From assembly GCF_000730565.1 (NCBI RefSeq), contig NZ_BBIQ01000004.1:62001-126000 (forward strand): a stretch of 64,000 bases of DNA, given 5' to 3'. The DNA comes from Pseudomonas fulva NBRC 16637 = DSM 17717. GTDB taxonomy: Bacteria; Pseudomonadota; Gammaproteobacteria; Pseudomonadales; Pseudomonadaceae. Positions 47,015 through 55,120 of this stretch are shown here, piece after piece. The notes below the pieces were generated by a model that saw only the letters and a list, made by a program, of their open reading frames with translations, ran no database searches and was not told the DNA's origin. The translations under genes and the position numbers were made by a program. Position 1 is the first letter of the stretch; every line of letters begins with the position of its first letter.

Positions 47015-47527
47015 ATGTTCGAAGCCGCGCCGCCGCCCTCGCAAAGCTTCCCCGACCTCTACCGGGAGCACCGTGGCTGGCTCGAGGGCTGGCTACGACG
47101 GCGCATGGGCAATGCCTGGGATGCGGCCGACCTGAGTCAGGATACCTTCCTTCGCGTGATGGCCAGCGCCCAGCCGTTGACCGACATCCGCGAACCACGC
47201 GCCTACCTGTTGACAGTTGGCAAGCGACTGCTGAGCAACCTGCACCAACGCCGCAGCCTTGAAAAAGCCTACCTTGAGGCCCTGGCCCACCTGCCCGAAC
47301 AGCACGCACCTTCGCCCGAGCAGCGCTGGTTGTTGCTCGAAACGCTGCAGGCACTCGATGAATTGCTGGGCGGTTTGAAGCCAGTCGTGCGCAAGGCTTT
47401 TCTGCTGAGCCAGCTCGAAGGACTGAGCTACGCCGACATCGCCAGCCGGCTTGGTGTTTGCGAGCGGTCGGTCAAGCGCTACATGGCGCACGCTTACGAG
47501 CACTGCCTGCTGGCCGAACTCCTGTGA
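47015..47527 (+). CDS. FecI-like ECF sigma factor (iron starvation type)
   Basis: From the ATG at 47015 (CAGGGA 9 bp upstream) the protein has 170 residues. Sigma region 2 lies at about residues 12-80 (LYREHRGWLEGWLRRRMGNA, then DAADLSQDTFLRVMAS) and region 4 at about 110-165 (GLSYADIASRLGVCERSVKR, then YMAHAYEHC). This is the FecI branch. It should direct transcription of the TonB receptor gene two positions downstream, once the receptor and the FecR-like protein pass on a signal from a bound siderophore. The stop overlaps the start of the FecR-like gene (GTGA). Confidence 0.93.
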   Translation: MFEAAPPPSQSFPDLYREHRGWLEGWLRRRMGNAWDAADLSQDTFLRVMASAQPLTDIREPRAYLLTVGKRLLSNLHQRRSLEKAYLEALAHLPEQHAPSPEQRWLLLETLQALDELLGGLKPVVRKAFLLSQLEGLSYADIASRLGVCERSVKRYMAHAYEHCLLAELL

Positions 47528-48480
47528 GCGCGCCTGAGCACCTGCGGGAAGCTTTGCGCGAGGCCGCGCAATGGTTGGCGCTCATCGATTCAGGCGATAC
47601 CCGTGAGACGGACCTGGCCGGGCTTGAGCAGTGGCGCAGCCAAAGCGCTGTGCATGAGACTGCCTGGCAGCAGGCGCTGCGCTTGCGCGAGCGCTTCACC
47701 GGTTTGCCTGCCAGTCTGGCCATGGCCACGCTGGACCGTCCGGACCAGAGCCGGCGTACCGCCCTTGGGCAAATGCTCGGTTTGGCAGCGCTGATGCCCA
47801 TGGCTTGGTGGATGAGCCACGAACTGCCCCTTGAGGCCTGGACTGCCGACCTGCGCACGGATGTAGGTGAGCGTCGAGTGGTGACGTTCAATGACGGCAC
47901 CACGGTGCAATTGAACACCGACAGCGCTGTCGACCTGGACACCGTAAATCACAAGGTGTGGTTGCGACGCGGCGAAATTTCAGTCACCACGCCTGGCCTT
48001 CAACCCCTGACCATCCAGGTGCCTTCAGGCCAGGTGTCGCTGGGTGGTGCGACCCTTGGCCCTGGACAGGTGTGCGTCCGCCTGATCGAATCAGGGTGTC
48101 AGGTCGCGGTAGTCCAGGGCAGGGCAGACGTGCAGCCCTCAGGGGGTAATCGCCTGCGCCTCAACGCCGGTCAGCAGGCCGACCTTGTGGCGTCAGGTAT
48201 TCGAAATGTCGGTATCTTCGAGGCATGGCGACTGGGATGGCGTGATGGCGTGTTGCGCCTGGACGATCAGCGGCTAGCCGACCTGCTGGTGGAGTTGAGC
48301 CGCTATCGCCCAGGTGTGCTGCGCTGGGATCCGGCGTTGGACAGGCTGCGGGTGACCGGCACCTTCCGACTGGATGACACCGACCAGGTATTGACGCTGC
48401 TCGCGGCAAGCCTGCCGGTGCAGGTGGTAGCCCGTACCCGCTACTGGATCACGCTGGTGCCGCGAGCAACGACTGCCTGA
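47524..48480 (+). CDS. FecR-like sigma regulator
   Basis: The GTG at 47524 overlaps the sigma stop, giving 318 residues. The N-terminal cytoplasmic part (about 1-85) binds the sigma factor and has the usual EAAQWLALIDSGDTRETDLA and WRSQSAVHETAWQQ. A single membrane helix follows (GLAALMPMAWWMSHE). The periplasmic FecR domain starts with DLRTDVGERRVVTFNDGTTV and QLNTDSAVDLD, and a C-terminal STN-like part (VLRWDPALDRLRVTGTFRLD) meets the receptor. The protein carries the surface signal across the inner membrane. Confidence 0.93.
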   Translation: MSAPEHLREALREAAQWLALIDSGDTRETDLAGLEQWRSQSAVHETAWQQALRLRERFTGLPASLAMATLDRPDQSRRTALGQMLGLAALMPMAWWMSHELPLEAWTADLRTDVGERRVVTFNDGTTVQLNTDSAVDLDTVNHKVWLRRGEISVTTPGLQPLTIQVPSGQVSLGGATLGPGQVCVRLIESGCQVAVVQGRADVQPSGGNRLRLNAGQQADLVASGIRNVGIFEAWRLGWRDGVLRLDDQRLADLLVELSRYRPGVLRWDPALDRLRVTGTFRLDDTDQVLTLLAASLPVQVVARTRYWITLVPRATTA

Positions 48481-48550
48481 AGCTCGAACCCGCCAAGTTC
48501 ACCCCGAACGCTGCGTTGCGACGCATTGCACGTGATATCAACGAGAAGCT

Positions 48551-48576
48551 GTCCCCTTTTCCGGACTCGCCTGTCA
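48551..48576 (+). promoter_or_regulatory. Possible ECF-dependent promoter of the TonB receptor gene
   Basis: The gap between the FecR-like and receptor genes contains CCCCTTTTCCGG and, 7 bp later, CTGTC. Promoters used by iron-starvation sigma factors of pseudomonads often have a CCTTTT-like element followed by a C-G-T-C box. The match is by eye and partial. The AAGGGG at 48596-48601 is the receptor's ribosome site. Confidence 0.3.
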
Positions 48577-48611
48577 TTACCCCTAGAACACCATAAAGGG
48601 GAGCTTTATAG

Positions 48612-51017
48612 ATGCCTGCAGTAAAGTCCATCCACCTGCGCCCATGGGTGCGGGCAGCACGCCCATTGTTCGCCATCAGCCTGCTGCTCGGCACGCCCGC
48701 TTGGGCCGATGAGCCAGCCCGGCGCACCTACCAAGTGCCAGCGGCGAGCCTGGGGGCGGCATTGACCCGCTTCGCCGATCAAGCAGGGGTCAGCTTGTCG
48801 CTGGACCCAGCGCTGGTCAAGGGCCTGCGCAGCGAAGGGCTGACCGGGCAATACAGCGTCGATGAAGGCTTCACGCAGTTACTGCGCGGCAGCGGTCTGC
48901 AATGGGTAGCCGTGGGCCAAGATGCTTTCACTCTCGTGCCGTCGCCCCAGCAAAGTGGCCCGCTGGAAATAGCCCCTACCAGCATCGTCGGTGGCCTACC
49001 GGCGACCGACGAGGCACCCCCTTATGCAGGCGGGCAGGTCGCCCGCCAAGGCGCGCAGGGCTTGCTGGGTGCGCGCGATTTCATGGAAACGCCGTTCAGC
49101 ATCACCAGTTACACCAGCGACCTCGTGAAGAACCAACAGGCCCGCACCCTGAGCGAACTGGTCGCCAGCGACCCTTCGGTTCGTGCCACCAACCCGGCCG
49201 GTGGGCGTTTCGAGCAGTTCACCATTCGCGGTTTCAGCTTGTATAACAGTGATGTGTCCTACAACGGCCTCTATGGCTTGCTACCTACCTATTCGATCGA
49301 TATGGAGATGGCCGAACGGGTCGACATCATCAAGGGCCCCAGCCAGTTGATCAACGGCATTGCGCCACGGGGTAGCGTCGGCGGCGGCATCAACGTCCAA
49401 CCCAAACGCGCTGGCGACACGCCGATCACCGAGTTCACCGGCAGCTACGCCTCGGCGGGCCAGGTAGGCGGGGCCGTTGACGTAGGGCGAAGGTTCGGTG
49501 AACAGCAGCAGTTCGGCATGCGTCTGAACGCGGTGAAACAGTCTGGCGATACCGAATGGGACCACCAGCAAGTGGACCGCGAAATGGCCGTACTGGGGCT
49601 GGATTTTCGCGGCGAGCGCCTGCGGCTTTCGACCGACCTTGGGCATACCGAGCGTGACACCGATGCCCCTCAGGAGCGTGTGCTGGTAGGGGCAAGCGCC
49701 CAGGTACCGCGTGCTGGCGATGTGCACCGCAACTACGCCCAGGCGTGGAGCAAGGCGCGCACCAACGATACCTTCGGGGCAGTGCATGCCGAATATGACC
49801 TCAGCGATTCTGTGCTGGCCTATGGCGCAGTGGGTGCCCGGGAGAGCCGACACGATTTCCTGCGCCATAACGTCTCTGTGATCAACAATGCTGGCGACTT
49901 CACCATCCAGCCCCGCGATTTCAGCAGGGATGAATCGGTACGCACTGCCTTGGCGGGCTTGAGGACCTGGTTGCACACCGGGCCCGTCAGCCACGAGATC
50001 AACCTGGCTGCCACGTACTACTACATGGACTTCACCAATGGGGGTGCCCGTTACGCCGCCTCACCCGGCAACCTCTATCATCCGACGGCGACGCCCACGC
50101 CAGGTACCCCGACGCGGCTCGATTCGAAGGATTACACCGAGAACCGTTTCTCTGGGCTGGCGTTGTCCGACACCCTCGGCTTCTTTGATGACCGATTGCT
50201 GTTGACCCTGGGGCTGCGCTGGCAGCGGGTGCAGGTGGACGATTGGAGTGATGGGGTCAAAGGCGACACGGCGTATGACGAGAAGAAGGTGTCGCCCTCC
50301 GGTGGTGTGCTGTACAAGGTAACGGAGGAGCTGTCGGTGTATGCCAACTACATGGAAGGCTTGAGCCAAGGCAAGATCGCACCGTCCACCTCGATCAACG
50401 AGGATCAGATTTTCCCGCCTTTCACCAGCCGCCAGGTGGAAGTGGGTGCCAAGTATGACCTGGGCAACGTGGCGTTCACGGCCAGCGCCTTCAGAATCCG
50501 TCAGCCTGCCTATGAAACCAACCCCGGCTCCCGGGTCTTCGGCGCCAATGGCAAGCGCAACAACCGGGGTGTGGAGCTGACCGTGTTCGGTGAACCCACG
50601 AAAGGGGTGCGTGTGCTGGGCGGGGTGATGTACATCGACAGTGAGCTGACCGATACCGTGAGGGGGGCCTACGATGGCAACCGTGCGCCCGCAACGCCCG
50701 CGTACAACGTCAACCTGGGGGCCGAATGGGATGTGCCGGTGGTCCAGGGGCTGACCCTGACGGCGCGCGGGACGCACTCGAGCTCCCAGTACCTGGACCA
50801 GAACAACAGCAAGAAGATCGACGGCTGGGAACGCTATGACCTGGGGGCACGGTACGCCTTCAAGCTGGACGACACGCAGGTGACCCTGCGCGCCAGCGTC
50901 GAAAACGTGCTCGACGACCGTTACTGGAGCTCAGCAGGCGCGCCGGATGACGCCGAACCGGGGCTTACCTTGTCGACGCCACGCACTTACCTGCTGTCTG
51001 CCACGCTGGGTTTCTGA
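48612..51017 (+). CDS. TonB-dependent siderophore receptor with N-terminal signalling domain
   Basis: The 801-residue outer-membrane receptor has a signal peptide ending near TPAWADE. A secretin/TonB N-terminal (STN) domain at about residues 38-110 (YQVPAASLGAALTRFADQAG, then YSVDEGFTQLLRGSGLQWV) talks to the FecR-like protein. The plug domain (about 150-265) contains RFEQFTIRGFSLYN and the barrel continues to the C-terminal LLSATLGF, whose last phenylalanine is the usual assembly signal. The order sigma, anti-sigma, receptor defines a cell-surface signalling unit. The siderophore is unknown, although the family of ferrioxamine- and pyoverdine-type receptors is the nearest. Confidence 0.95.
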   Translation: MPAVKSIHLRPWVRAARPLFAISLLLGTPAWADEPARRTYQVPAASLGAALTRFADQAGVSLSLDPALVKGLRSEGLTGQYSVDEGFTQLLRGSGLQWVAVGQDAFTLVPSPQQSGPLEIAPTSIVGGLPATDEAPPYAGGQVARQGAQGLLGARDFMETPFSITSYTSDLVKNQQARTLSELVASDPSVRATNPAGGRFEQFTIRGFSLYNSDVSYNGLYGLLPTYSIDMEMAERVDIIKGPSQLINGIAPRGSVGGGINVQPKRAGDTPITEFTGSYASAGQVGGAVDVGRRFGEQQQFGMRLNAVKQSGDTEWDHQQVDREMAVLGLDFRGERLRLSTDLGHTERDTDAPQERVLVGASAQVPRAGDVHRNYAQAWSKARTNDTFGAVHAEYDLSDSVLAYGAVGARESRHDFLRHNVSVINNAGDFTIQPRDFSRDESVRTALAGLRTWLHTGPVSHEINLAATYYYMDFTNGGARYAASPGNLYHPTATPTPGTPTRLDSKDYTENRFSGLALSDTLGFFDDRLLLTLGLRWQRVQVDDWSDGVKGDTAYDEKKVSPSGGVLYKVTEELSVYANYMEGLSQGKIAPSTSINEDQIFPPFTSRQVEVGAKYDLGNVAFTASAFRIRQPAYETNPGSRVFGANGKRNNRGVELTVFGEPTKGVRVLGGVMYIDSELTDTVRGAYDGNRAPATPAYNVNLGAEWDVPVVQGLTLTARGTHSSSQYLDQNNSKKIDGWERYDLGARYAFKLDDTQVTLRASVENVLDDRYWSSAGAPDDAEPGLTLSTPRTYLLSATLGF

Positions 51018-51081
51018 TCCGGCCAGCCTGAAGCCCGGGGCCAACACTGCGGGTGTCGGGTGTCGCCGGTTCAACCAGGCG

Positions 51082-51933
51082 CTATTGCGGCGAGCCGAAC
51101 AGGGCCGTCCAATAGATGCCGGCATCGCTCTTCGGGTCTACGGCATAGGCTGCGCCGAGGTCCCGGAAGTCGGCGCTCATCAGGACTGCGCAGTGGCCTG
51201 GGCTGTCCAGCCAGCCTTGAACCACCTTGTGCGGCGTGTCGCGCCCGGCGGCGATGTTCTCGCCAATCTGCTGGTACAGATAACCGGCAAGCTCGGCCCG
51301 ATCACCTGGGGTGCGGCCTTCTTTGTCGATGTGATCGAAGAAGTTCTGGTTGGCCATGGCCCGCGTGTGGCCGGCTGCCACTCCGGCCAGCACGGTGTTC
51401 CAGCCAAGTGCAGGTGCGGCGGCGTAGGGTTGGCCGCCGCACTGGCGGGGCTGCTGACGCGCGGCGTTGATTTCCTGGAGCATCTTTTGCCCTTCCGCCT
51501 GCCAGTCGCCCAAGCGACCAGAGAGCAGGGGGCGCGCCAGCACAATGCGCCAATCCCGACCTTCCTGGCTGACGCCGATGTCGACGAACTGAGGATCGAG
51601 CACCACCTGGCAGAAGCTTTCTTCAATGGCGTGCATGGCAGCGGGTGCATCTCGGGGGCCAGACAGGCTGATCGCCTGTACGTTGACCATGGGGTAACCG
51701 GCGCGGGTCATGGCCTGCTGAAGGTCACGAGTGCCTTCGGGAGACAGTGCCAGGCGTGTGTCGCTGTTGAGCGGCGGCAGTTCGAGCGAGCCTTGCTCGC
51801 CACAGGGCTGCGCCTGGCTGCGGTAGACGTTGATGGCCGCTATCAACTGTGCTTCTTCGCCCGTGACAGCCAGTGCCTGGGAGGAAACGATCAGCCCAAG
51901 CGTGAAGGCAGCGACAGATGACAGGACGCGCAT
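51082..51933 (-). CDS. Secreted protein with duplicated CAP (SCP-like) domain
   Basis: The 283-residue protein has a signal peptide (VAAFTLGLIVSSQALA) and two related halves. The second (about residues 145-283) is a CAP domain: EINAARQQPRQCGGQ, then HTRAMANQNFFDHIDKEGR, IGENIAAG and GHCAVLMSADFRDLGAAY. The first half starts in the same way (AAINVYRSQAQPCGEQG) but has lost the histidine-bearing motif. CAP proteins of bacteria are secreted, and their activity is poorly known. The gene is convergent with the receptor gene and probably monocistronic. Confidence 0.88.
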   Translation of the reverse strand: MRVLSSVAAFTLGLIVSSQALAVTGEEAQLIAAINVYRSQAQPCGEQGSLELPPLNSDTRLALSPEGTRDLQQAMTRAGYPMVNVQAISLSGPRDAPAAMHAIEESFCQVVLDPQFVDIGVSQEGRDWRIVLARPLLSGRLGDWQAEGQKMLQEINAARQQPRQCGGQPYAAAPALGWNTVLAGVAAGHTRAMANQNFFDHIDKEGRTPGDRAELAGYLYQQIGENIAAGRDTPHKVVQGWLDSPGHCAVLMSADFRDLGAAYAVDPKSDAGIYWTALFGSPQ

Positions 51934-52181
51934 ATGGTTCTCCCTGAGGCTGGCAGCGGCGAGTAGGCGCTGCCTATCCTACACAAGCCCGATGGTTTTG
52001 ACCCGAGCTGTGCAACGCATTGAAAACGCCTGCAGTCATTGTCGGTCGTAAGGGAGAGTAGACCGCAGGCTGGGCAAAAAGTGCGGCGGCGTGCAGGCCA
52101 GGTGTAGTGGGCAATGCTGGGTGTGCGTGGACCGGACTTGCACTCGGCATGATATCGGCCATGCATGATGTTGTGCAGCTG

Positions 52182-53099
52182 TCAGCCCAACAACAGTGAA
52201 AGGACCAGAGGAAGCGTGGCCGCCGCCGCCACCGTCTGTACCGCAATGATGGTCGCCATCAGAGGCGCGTTGCCGCCCATTTGCCTGGCCATGACGTAGG
52301 ACGACGATGCCGTTGGCAGCGCCTGGAAAATCACCGCCACTACAGCGGCCTGGCCACTGAGGCCGAGCAGGCGGCAGAGCCCCCATGTCGTCACCGGCAT
52401 CACCAGGAACTTGAAGACACAGGCCGCTATCAATGGCTGGGCCTGATCACCGAGACGTGCACCACCCAGGGCCGCACCGACGCACAGCAACCCCAGCGGC
52501 AACGCGGCATGCCCTAGCGCGCCAAGGGTAGGCTCGATGCCAGCCGGCAGGCCCAGCCCCGTCACCCGTAACAGCATGCCCCCCGCACACCCTAGAATCA
52601 GTGGGTTGGCAAGGATCGCCCGCAGCACCGTCAGCGGCGAGCTGTGCCGGGCGCTGAAGCGCGCGAACACCAGCACGCAGAGCAGATTGACCAGTGGCAC
52701 GATGGCTGCGTTGGCCACTGCTGCCAATGCGATGCCCGCGCTGCCGTAGATGCCCGCGGCCAAGGTCGCGCCGATGTAGTTGTTGAACCGGATGCCACCC
52801 TGAAACAGCGACGTGAAGTCGGTGCCGTCGTGCTGGCGCATGCCCTGATAAAGCACCAACAGCAACGCCCCGGACAGGGTCGAAAGCATCAGCACCGCGA
52901 CCATGGCCAGCACCGGCACCCCGTCCAGGTTGGCAGTGGCCAGGCCATGGAGGAACAACGAGGGCAGCAGCACGTAGTAGCTCAGGCGCTCGGCTCCCGG
53001 CCAGAAGCTGTCCGAGACGAAGCCACGCACCCGCAGCAGTGTGCCCAGGGCGATCAACAGGATGATGGGGAGCAGGGTGGTCAACAGCACATGCAGCAT
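52182..53099 (-). CDS. AEC family transporter (auxin efflux carrier type)
   Basis: The 305-residue protein has ten hydrophobic helices in two groups of five, as in the AEC family: LLTTLLPIILLIALGTLLRV at the start, then an N-N-Y/Y-G core (GGIRFNNYIGATLAAGIYGS) and the second half with PLGLLCVGAALGGARLG and PTASSSYVMARQMGG. AEC members move organic anions such as malate, or auxin in plants; the bacterial substrates are mostly unknown. It follows the ABC permease gene by 90 bp on the same strand and may be part of that transcript. Confidence 0.92.
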   Translation of the reverse strand: MLHVLLTTLLPIILLIALGTLLRVRGFVSDSFWPGAERLSYYVLLPSLFLHGLATANLDGVPVLAMVAVLMLSTLSGALLLVLYQGMRQHDGTDFTSLFQGGIRFNNYIGATLAAGIYGSAGIALAAVANAAIVPLVNLLCVLVFARFSARHSSPLTVLRAILANPLILGCAGGMLLRVTGLGLPAGIEPTLGALGHAALPLGLLCVGAALGGARLGDQAQPLIAACVFKFLVMPVTTWGLCRLLGLSGQAAVVAVIFQALPTASSSYVMARQMGGNAPLMATIIAVQTVAAAATLPLVLSLLLG

Positions 53100-53189
53100 G
53101 GAGGCAGATCCGTGGCCGGGTACGTTGCACAGAGTACCGGCCGGACACTTGCTTTGCCATGCCCGTCCTACCGCCCTGGCTATGGCCTT

Positions 53190-54038
53190 TCAACGCCGTC
53201 CACGCCCATACGCCTGGCTGATACGGTCGATGACCATGGCCAGTGCCACGATGGCCAGCCCGGCCTCGACGCCTTGACCAACGTTCAGCGTCTGGATGCC
53301 TGCAAGCACATCTTCGCCAAGCCCTCGCGCCCCAATCATCGAGGCGACCACGACCATCGACAGGGCCATCATGACCGACTGGTTGAGCCCGGCCATGATG
53401 CTGGGCAGCGCCAGGGGCAGTGCGATGCGCCTGAGCCGCTGGGCACGGGTCGCGCCAAGGCCTTGGGCGGCTTTGAGCAACGACGGGTCTATCTGACTCA
53501 ACCCAAGTTCAGTGAGTCGCACCAACGGTGGCAGGGCATAGATCAAGGTCGCGAAAACCGCAGGCACCTTGCCCAGACCGAAGAGCATCAACACGGGAAT
53601 CAGGTAGACGAAAGCGGGTAGGGTCTGCATCACGTCGAGCACTGGCATTACCAGGCGCCTTGCCAACGGTCGAGCGGCCAGCACGACGCCCAACGGTATG
53701 CCAACCAGCACGCACAACCCGGTACTGACCAGCACCAGCGCCAGGGTCTGCAGCAGTTTGTCCCATAACCCCAGCATACCGATGACCGCCAGCAGCCCTA
53801 CCAGGACACAGCTGCGCAGCAGGCTTCGGCAAGCATGCCAGGCCAGCGCACCGACCGCCGCCAGCAGTAGCCACCACGGCATGAGCCGCAGCAGGTTTTC
53901 AAGGCCAACGAGCACTTGCAGCAACTGGTCGGAGACGCTGCGCAGGTGGTCCCCATAATGGAGTACCAACCAGTCGACCATGCGGTTGACCTGATCGGCG
54001 AAGGAAAACTGCAAAGCCTGGGGGAAACCATTGCTCAC
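53190..54038 (-). CDS. Choline/glycine-betaine-type ABC transporter permease
   Basis: The GTG at 54038 overlaps the stop of the binding-protein gene (GTGA) and gives 282 residues; the longer frame from 54089 is not needed. About seven helices are present, and the ABC permease loop is ATRAQRLRRIALPLALPSIM near residue 200, which contacts the ATPase. The ProW/OpuAB/ChoW likeness is also seen in LMLFGLGKVPAVFATLIYAL and VASMIGARGLGEDVLAGIQT. No ATPase gene is present next to it, which is unusual. It probably pairs with an ATPase encoded elsewhere. Confidence 0.9.
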   Translation of the reverse strand: MSNGFPQALQFSFADQVNRMVDWLVLHYGDHLRSVSDQLLQVLVGLENLLRLMPWWLLLAAVGALAWHACRSLLRSCVLVGLLAVIGMLGLWDKLLQTLALVLVSTGLCVLVGIPLGVVLAARPLARRLVMPVLDVMQTLPAFVYLIPVLMLFGLGKVPAVFATLIYALPPLVRLTELGLSQIDPSLLKAAQGLGATRAQRLRRIALPLALPSIMAGLNQSVMMALSMVVVASMIGARGLGEDVLAGIQTLNVGQGVEAGLAIVALAMVIDRISQAYGRGRR

Positions 54039-55051
54039 AGACCGCCCTCGACCTTGGTGGCCACCTGCTCGGGAAGCCAAGCCTTCCACACGTGCGGGTG
54101 CTGGCGCATGAACGCCAAGGCGGCGTCACGGGGTGGGGTACGTTTTTCGCTCATCTGCGCCAATGCCTGGTTGAGCGTGTCGATAGGCAGATCCACCCGT
54201 TCGAATACCTGGACCACGTCCGGGTATTGCTCACGAAAGGCTTTGGACACGCCAACCGAGAGTTTCGCCGGCAGCGAACTGCTGCCTTTTGGGGCTGGGT
54301 TGGCAGGGTCGGTCAAGGTCGCCCAGGCCTGGGCATCGAATGCAGGTTCCTGTAGCCGCACGAGCTTGTAGCGGCCCATGAGCGGGGTAGGGTTCCAGTA
54401 GTAGAAAAGCACCGGTTGGCCCCGGCGAATGGCCGACCCGATCTCCGCATCCATCGCGGCCCCGGAACCTGTGCGGAAGTTGGTGTACAGTTGGTCCAGC
54501 CCATAGGCCTTGAGCTTTTGGCTGTTCACGGTCTCGGACGTCCAGCCACTGGGGCTGTTCAGGAAACGGCCTTTGTCGGGTGATTCGGGGTCGCGAAACA
54601 CCGCAGCGTAGCGCTTGAGATCCTCGACGCTGCGCAGTTCAGGCGCCAAGGCCTTGAGCTTGCGCGACGCATCGCCTTCGATGACATACGCCGGCACCCA
54701 CCAGCCTTCTTCGGCATGCTTGACCGTGTCGCCCAGCGCAAACACCTGACCTGCCTGCTCGGCCTTGACCCAGGCAGGGCTGCGACCGGCCCATTCTTCG
54801 GCGATCACTTGCAGGTCGTTGCGGGCCAGGGCGACTTCCAGGCTGACCGTGCTACCAGGCAATGTCTCGGTGGCGTAGCCGTACCCACGCTCGACGATCA
54901 CGCGCAGGAGTTCGGTGGTGAAGGCACCGCTTTCCCAGGTAAGGGCGCCAAAGCGGATGGGTGGCTTCTGATCGGCAGCGCTAGCGCTGTCGGCAGCGGC
55001 CAGGCCCAGGGCGAACAGCACCCCGAGCAGCAGCGATGAACCTCTTTTCAT
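54035..55051 (-). CDS. Periplasmic choline/glycine-betaine-type binding protein (OpuAC/ProX family)
   Basis: The 338-residue protein has a signal peptide (LLLGVLFALGLAAADSASA). The mature part opens with IRFGALTWESGAFTTELL and VIVERGYGYATETLPGSTVS, the usual OpuAC start. It has several tryptophans for an aromatic cage (EEWAGRSPAWV, EEGWWVPAYV, YYWNPTPLMG). Quaternary amines are held by such cages, so choline, betaine or a similar compound is likely. It is the first gene of its operon and is translationally coupled to the permease. The chemoreceptor gene lies 69 bp upstream on the same strand. Confidence 0.9.
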   Translation of the reverse strand: MKRGSSLLLGVLFALGLAAADSASAADQKPPIRFGALTWESGAFTTELLRVIVERGYGYATETLPGSTVSLEVALARNDLQVIAEEWAGRSPAWVKAEQAGQVFALGDTVKHAEEGWWVPAYVIEGDASRKLKALAPELRSVEDLKRYAAVFRDPESPDKGRFLNSPSGWTSETVNSQKLKAYGLDQLYTNFRTGSGAAMDAEIGSAIRRGQPVLFYYWNPTPLMGRYKLVRLQEPAFDAQAWATLTDPANPAPKGSSSLPAKLSVGVSKAFREQYPDVVQVFERVDLPIDTLNQALAQMSEKRTPPRDAALAFMRQHPHVWKAWLPEQVATKVEGGL

Positions 55052-55120
55052 GCCTGACCTCGTCGTCTACGGCCCTTCGGGAATGGGGCAAGTGTAGACG
55101 ACGCAGCACAGGGGGCAGAC

